Origin: Morella rubra
Lineage: Eukaryota > Streptophyta > Magnoliopsida > Fagales > Myricaceae
Length of the DNA stretch: 64,000 nt
Assembly (NCBI GenBank): GCA_003952965.2
Contig: CM025849.1
Span: forward strand, 32,013,381 to 32,077,380
Direction: 5' to 3'
This document shows, in pieces, positions 58,992 through 64,000 of this stretch (position 1 is the first letter of the stretch; each line of letters begins with the position of its first letter). The notes below the pieces were generated by a model. That model worked only from the letters and a program-made list of their open reading frames with translations, ran no database searches and was not told where the DNA came from. The translations under genes and the position numbers were made by a program.

Positions 58992-60482
58992 AAAGGAGAG
59001 ATGATGGCCAGTGGTTGAAATGGTTTGCCAGCATGCATAGGCAGGTAGAAACTACTCGTGAATCAATCTTTGTCCAAATATTGAGAATTCTATAGAAAGT
59101 ATATGCCCCATATGTACAGATGGACTTGTAATTTCAAGTCCTTATATATGAACATAGGCAGAGTGAGCTAGTTTACAGCTAGTATAGAGTTGTTGAGATT
59201 GTTGCAGTTTATTGTAGTTTTGATGAAGCTCAAAACTATCAAACTTGACACATTGCATTCCAAACTATCAATATTTAGTAACTCTATCAACTTATTGGAT
59301 GCCACCTAAAAAATTCGGTGAAGATTTTTCTTTGAAATACAACTTAATCATATGCTGATTTCCCCTTTATACTCCTGTGTTGTCTAAGGTCCTGACTTCT
59401 ATCCATGTCCAGGGGCAATCCAATGAGAAAAAGAAATACCAAAAAATTTGGCATCAAGATTTTCTATGGCAACTTCCCACTGAAGTTCTTGGTATCAAAA
59501 CTACTTGATTGGAGAAGTGTATAGGGTTCTTCTAGTTAAAGGAAAAGAAAAAAAAAAAAACAGAAAAAGCACAAAGTTCTGGAGATCTTCATCTTCATTG
59601 CAGTATATATCTGAGTGATAAACAACAAATGAAAAAGCTGAAGATTTTCTAAGTAGAAATTATAGCAAGTCAATGGTTTCTAAAAATTGTAAAATTGTCA
59701 AGATGGGAAGATTTACATCGTTTTGATTTGAAGAATTTTGATCTACTTTCATTAGCATGCCTATTTATCATAATCCTGCCTAAAATGTTCCAGATTTCTA
59801 AGGTGATACGTTCTCCTTTTATCTTTTTCTGTTTTTTGGTCCGAGTCTATAAGGGTGATTCAATTAAGGAAAAATATCTTCTCCGCAATAGTAAACCACT
59901 GTCGGCAATCTTATCTAATAGGTTACAGATTTCCAGGAGCAATCTCATGACAGGAAAAATTTCCATAAAGACCCAATCCAACAACATGGCAAGGCCATAC
60001 TAAAAACATATATAGTTGGCGTGGGGCTTATCCACTCGCCTATTGCCGCCCTGCTGGTGGTGGGATTCCAGTTGATGAATGTATATGCGAATTTACAAAC
60101 GGATCCCCTTGCAACACACCACACTGCCCCAAACCCCCGGCCGTTGTTAGATTTACTGCCAACTTAAGTGATATGCCTTTGATGCAAATAAAAGGCGTAG
60201 AGAGGGGTATTTTCGGTACTGTCGAGGTGTTAAGAAATAAATTGAAAATTTTAGGGGAGAATTTTTTTTTAAAAAAAATATTTCTCAATTAAAATTAGTG
60301 AAATTAGATTAATGGAACCAACTTATATATAACATACTTGCGAATAAAATCGAAATTACACAAAAACAAAGAGAAATTTTGCTACTACTTGCAGATTTAA
60401 AGGCGAATTAGAATCTCGATTGTACATACACAGCTAGTACGAACCCTAATTTCCGTTCCCGAACCATCACGAAGTTGAATGC
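58992..60482. other. Convergent intergenic region between PTC52 and H2B
   Basis: The 3' UTRs of two convergent genes. Near 59226-59330 there is a single diverged arm resembling foldback element A (CAAAACTATCAAACTTGACA, CCAAACTATCAATAT). No gene seen. Confidence 0.55.
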
Positions 60483-60929
60483 CTAAGAGCTAGTAAACTT
60501 GGTAACGGCCTTGGTGCCCTCGGAGACGGCGTGCTTGGCAAGTTCACCGGGAAGGACGAGGCGCACGGCAGTCTGGATCTCCCGGGAGGTGACGGTGGGC
60601 TTCTTGTTGTAGCGGGCGAGGCGGGAAGACTCCTGAGCGAGCTTCTCGAAGATGTCGTTGATGAAGCTGTTCATAATCCCCATGGCCTTGCTGGAGATCC
60701 CGATGTCCGGGTGCACCTGCTTCAGCACCTTGAAGATGTAGATCTTGTACGTCTCCACGCTCTTCTTCGACCGCTTCTTCTTCTTCGCGTCCGACACCGA
60801 CGCTTCCTTGGGCAGTTTCTTCTCCGCTCTCACCGGCTTCTTCTCGGCGGCGGCTGGAGCCTTCTCGGCTTTCTTCTCCTCCGCTGGCTTCTTCTCGGCC
60901 GGCTTCTTCTCTGCTGCCTTGGGCGCCAT
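60483..60929 (-). CDS. Histone H2B, intronless
   Basis: A 148-residue core histone H2B, packaging DNA in the nucleosome. The lysine/alanine/proline-rich N-terminal tail ([20 protein letters not shown] and on) is the normal plant form. The histone fold follows: [80 protein letters not shown], ending TSS. The lysine in AVTKF (residue 144) corresponds to the monoubiquitylated lysine of yeast H2B. The start is MAPKA at 60929, not the upstream in-frame Met at 60968, because all plant H2Bs begin this way. The gene is GC-richer than its surroundings, as usual for plant histones. Promoter elements are described separately. Confidence 0.98.
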   Translation of the reverse strand: MAPKAAEKKPAEKKPAEEKKAEKAPAAAEKKPVRAEKKLPKEASVSDAKKKKRSKKSVETYKIYIFKVLKQVHPDIGISSKAMGIMNSFINDIFEKLAQESSRLARYNKKPTVTSREIQTAVRLVLPGELAKHAVSEGTKAVTKFTSS

Positions 60930-61017
60930 TGGTGAATTCGATCTTACAATTTCTGTTGCAAAGAACAAGGAAATGGAATTTCAAATCGGTAATGAGGAGA
61001 AGCGTGCGGTATGATCA

Positions 61018-61025
61018 TTTTATAG
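61018..61025 (-). promoter_or_regulatory. TATA box of H2B
   Basis: On the minus strand this reads CTATAAAA, about 90 bases upstream of the H2B ATG. That spacing suits a short 5' UTR. A CCAAT motif (61045-61049, minus strand) lies a further 20 bases upstream. Confidence 0.7.
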
Positions 61026-61064
61026 GATTTGGAAATGGAATGTGATTGGTTAGTTTCGGAAAGG

Positions 61065-61082
61065 TGCGGATCGATGACGTGG
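61065..61082 (-). promoter_or_regulatory. Plant histone Type I element (hexamer plus octamer)
   Basis: The minus strand reads CCACGTCATCGATCCGCA. It matches the plant histone Type I element (CCACGTCANCGATCCGCG) at every position but the last. This composite of the ACGTCA hexamer and the reversed octamer directs S-phase and meristem expression of plant histone genes. It lies about 136-153 bases upstream of the start codon. Confidence 0.88.
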
Positions 61083-61196
61083 AGCGTTGGATCTCCTTTT
61101 ATGGATAACGGACGGATAGGATGGGTTTCGGTATAAGCGGGATAATAGAGGATTTTTAAATTAAACTTTGTGTTTATTTCATTTGGGATAGGACTC

Positions 61197-61208
61197 TTTT
61201 GGCGGGAA
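61197..61208 (+). promoter_or_regulatory. E2F-type site upstream of H2B
   Basis: TTTTGGCGGGAA is a strong match to the E2F consensus (TTTSSCGS), about 270 bases upstream of the H2B start. It fits S-phase expression. Motif evidence only. Confidence 0.65.
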
Positions 61209-61707
61209 GTTCAAGTTTAGCGCGTCGGGACTTGAATCTTCAATACAATTTCCCGTGGAGTTCCTCTTTTATTCTTGATTCACACTGCCAAATTTAGAAA
61301 AAAAAAGGGCCTAAACTTTCCTTGAATGTTTACACGAAATTCGAATCAGATATAAACTATTTAAGAAGAGTTACGTGCCATCTGGAACAAAACTTTAGTA
61401 AATTTTTAGAGTAAAATTTTAGAGTTGGTAAAAAGTGAAGAGAGAGAAAGAATTATAATGATGATAAAATTTTAGAAGTTAAAATTTTAGTTTGTCAAAT
61501 ATTATGTTGCTTTACGGAGGAAGAACTTGTTGAGAGGTTGATTGTAAGTGCTTGACTTATCAAGTTCGATTCATTTGAGCATGGGTTTGATGTTTAGGTC
61601 ATAGGCCATTAATATTTTGTGATCTTCTCACAATGTGTAAATAAAATCGCTAGTTGTCTAAAATTAAAAAAAAAAAAGCATCAATTAGCTAAAAAAAAAA
61701 ATAAATT

Positions 61708-62047
61708 GAGAAAAATATACTTTTCACCTTCATTGGGATTTTGACATTTTACACTAGAAACTATTATTTTCTTTACATTTCGTCTTTCAATTACTAATTG
61801 TTTACACTTACACTGTCAATTGTTAATTAGACGAAAATTACTATTTTAGTTGAGTGAATGACGAATTTATCCCATACAAAATATAATTATAAAAAATAAA
61901 ACCGTCATTTCACTTAACAAAAATAGTAATTTTCGTTTAAATTAATGATTGAGAGTGTCGATTTGATAGTTGAAGGGTGAAATATAACAAAATTGATAGT
62001 TTAGAGTGAAAATAGTTAAAACTTAGGGATGAAAAGTATAATTAACC
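61708..62047. mobile_element. Foldback/MITE-like element C
   Basis: About 340 bp with inverted arms of roughly 145 bases: left ATACTTTTCACCTTCATTGGG ... GACGAAAATTACTATTTTAG, and right, reverse-complemented, ATACTTTTCATCCCTAAG ... AACGAAAATTACTATTTTTG. The arms meet near 61860-61910. Composition resembles elements A and B (CAATTACTAATT, CTATCAA). No coding capacity. Confidence 0.87.
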
Positions 62048-62831
62048 CAAACAAATTGTTTCAAAACAGAAGACTGGTTTTTGGAACCTGACAAATAATA
62101 TCCACCAGCTCCGTTTTTCACCCGCTCAAGATAGGCATGAAACTGCACTAATCCCATCTATAAAAGATTTAGGCCACTCTGCTGCTTCGTTCCCAGCTAT
62201 TTGGCAAGCAATTTAATGGGAGCCAATAGCTATCAGATAAAAAGCAATATACCACAATTAATTGACTTCTATTATTACCGTCCTTGCGGTTATGCAGATA
62301 TCTCTTACTAATAATATGAAAGATGCCCCCTCTGCAAAGGAAAATACTTGCATACTCCAATTTATTTGATTTCAGATGTCTAGAAGAAATAATTCAGGAA
62401 ATCTAAACACAGCTTCCAGGTATGACACAAGACATATCTGTTTTGTAATTGATCCAAATATATCTTAACTACCCAACTAAACAACCATCCTTTTGTAACC
62501 TCTACCAAAGACACCATGATTGCATAACGCAAGGAAAAATTCCCTGTCAAATTAATGGAGTGCAACGTAAGTGTATAAAGCATGTCTTTTTGGCAGTGCC
62601 CAAGTGAATATGTTGAAAAAAGAAAAAGACTTCCCCAAATGAACGAAAAAATGAAATAAAAAAAGTACATACCATTGCTTCCTTGCAATGGTTGTTGAAA
62701 TAAATATACATGTTGAAAACTCTCAGATCCCATGTCACCACTCAAAGTATGGCATGAAATGGGTTGATTTTGTTGATGTTTAAAATCAAGTAGCTGTTAT
62801 ATACTAGATCAGTGACTCCCCCAACTGCCCA
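62048..62831. other. PPR gene 3' flank and intergenic space
   Basis: Sequence downstream of the PPR stop codon. Minus-strand open frames here are low-complexity and show no recognisable product. I see no other feature. Confidence 0.5.
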
Positions 62832-64000
62832 TCAAATGAAACGTTTGGTACGCTCAGTAGGATCAAACCCTTTCTGGAACATCTCTTCTGCCCATCTCTT
62901 TGCCTCAGCTTTCCTCCCACATTTAAAAAAGCCATGGACTAAGATGTCATAAGTCCACCGGTTAGGTTCATACCCTTTCTGACACATCCTATAGAACAAT
63001 TCACAAGCAAGGTCCATCTCCCAGATGCTTAGTCTTCTCAAAAGCATATTGTATGTGTAGACATCAAGCGGGAAGCACCTTTCAATTACTTCTTCCAAGC
63101 TCTCAATATGTTGGCTCACTTTAACGCAACCAGAAAATGCGCCAATAAGCATGCCAAGCAATGAAGTACCAGAAGATTTATCGTCCTTGCACCTCTCTCA
63201 AATGAACCCAAGTATCGTAGAGCTCTCGCGTCTTCAAAGAGTGCAGCAAAAGTACGTTGCCAATAAAGGATGTTACATGACGCCCAACTTTCTCCATATC
63301 ATTGATAAGGTTTATCGCTGTATCATATCTTTTACTCGAGCACAACTGCTTTATAAGAACTTCATAACATTCCGTGCTTGGAACAACTCCATTATCCCTC
63401 AATTCTTTCAAAAAATCCAATGCAATATCAACCCTGTTGACTTTGCTGAGACCAACAATCATGGCATTGTATAGTTTTCTCCCAATCTTTCTTCTCTGGC
63501 GCATATCAGTAAAGAAATTCAAAGCATCGGAAATTCTTTCACTTTTTAAATAACTCTGCAACATAAGAATGTTTGAACTCAGATGGGGCTCAAACCCACT
63601 TCTCTGCATCATCTCAAATACTTCTCTGGCCAGCTCCGGTTTTTTGGCATGGCCAGCTCCATCAATAAAGAAGGTATAAATCTCACAGTCGGGTTCATGA
63701 CGAGACAACTGCATCTCCAAAAATTTGAAAAACTGTTTTTCCGGATCGTCCATATCACACAAACATTGAATAACAGCTCTGAACAAGGCTCGATTTGGGG
63801 TGTGACCCTTTTCTTGCATCTCAATAAGAAGCCTTGCTGCAATATCTCCCCTGTTTGACTTGTTGAAACCATGTATCAAGTTAAAGTAAGCATACTTATT
63901 GATCACTTTATTTACTCTATTTAGTTCCCCTTGTATCAAATACCCATCTTCTACCCTCCCAGCCTTGCACAGAGCAGATATAAACTTACCATATGTGGAT
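62832..64000 (-). CDS. Pentatricopeptide repeat protein, 3' end only, with frame break
   Basis: PPR proteins bind organellar RNA; each roughly 35-residue repeat contacts one base. The frame is open from the window edge and reads on the minus strand STYGKFISALCKAGRVEDGY, then repeats such as FNLIHGFNKSNRGDIAARLL, YNAMIVGLSKVNRVDIALDF and YEVLIKQLCSSKRYDTAINL. It reaches a stop near 63178 after WVHLREVQGR. The adjacent frame resumes at once (KSSGTSLLGMLIGAFSGCV, then repeats TYNMLLRRLSIWEMDLACEL and TYDILVHGFFKCGRKAEAKR) and stops at 62832. One extra base between about 63181 and 63200 explains this. Classical P-type repeats are visible with no E/DYW tail. It resembles At1g71210-like mitochondrial PPRs from memory; targeting cannot be seen because the N-terminus is missing. 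Confidence 0.88.

Noticed and set aside
60531..61014. Plus-strand and second-frame minus-strand open frames across H2B
   Set aside because: They are shadows created by the GC-rich, lysine-rich H2B codons. The H2B frame is unambiguous.
61500..61620. AAGTTCGATTC near 61565, possible SINE B box
   Set aside because: No A box at the right distance and no tail or target duplication.

Overview
This is a stretch of nuclear DNA from a flowering plant, most likely a eudicot. The evidence is a chloroplast Rieske oxygenase of the PTC52 type with a transit-peptide-like N-terminus, a plant PHD-finger/GNAT protein with Tify-binding-like domains, a lysine-rich plant H2B, a pentatricopeptide repeat protein, AT-rich GT-AG introns, and many LINE, hAT, SINE-like and foldback insertions. 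I cannot name the species. I see no prokaryotic, organellar, rRNA or tRNA genes and no CRISPR array.

Layout. (1) About 0.8-28.6 kb, + strand: the 3' two thirds of a very large VPS13 lipid-transfer gene, 31 exons in view, with its 5' end outside the window. Its introns hold three LINE 3' fragments, two foldback elements and small tandem repeats. A 1.09 kb near-identical tandem duplication has copied two adjacent phase-0 exons, and one conserved exon carries a single-base frameshift. (2) About 28.6-37.0 kb: a gene-free, repeat-rich gap. It holds a poly(A)-tailed retroposon with a target duplication, a 1.2 kb direct repeat pair, a 1.48 kb non-autonomous hAT element, a foldback element and a 425 bp nearly pure C/T tract. 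(3) 37.0-44.5 kb, + strand: an 18-exon PHD/GNAT chromatin regulator related to the IDM1/ROS4 family. (4) 45.7-46.5 kb, + strand: CKS1, a small cyclin-dependent-kinase adaptor. (5) 49.7-50.0 kb, + strand: a two-exon gene for a 69-residue single-span membrane protein. (6) 53.6-59.0 kb, + strand: a PTC52-like Rieske oxygenase, seven exons. (7) 60.5-60.9 kb, - strand: intronless histone H2B with a near-perfect plant histone promoter element. (8) 62.8-64.0 kb, - strand: the 3' end of a PPR gene with a one-base frame break, running out of the window.

The genes are an ordinary eukaryotic neighbourhood, not a pathway. The one shared theme is that CKS1 and H2B are both cell-cycle-linked and each has an E2F-type site upstream. 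The observations most worth following are the in-frame duplicated exon pair in VPS13 with a templated filler at its junction, the two single-base frame breaks (VPS13 and PPR), and several insertions whose target duplications can be read directly. I found no clearly undescribed biological system. Exon boundaries were worked out by hand from reading frame, phase and GT/AG sites, without transcript support.
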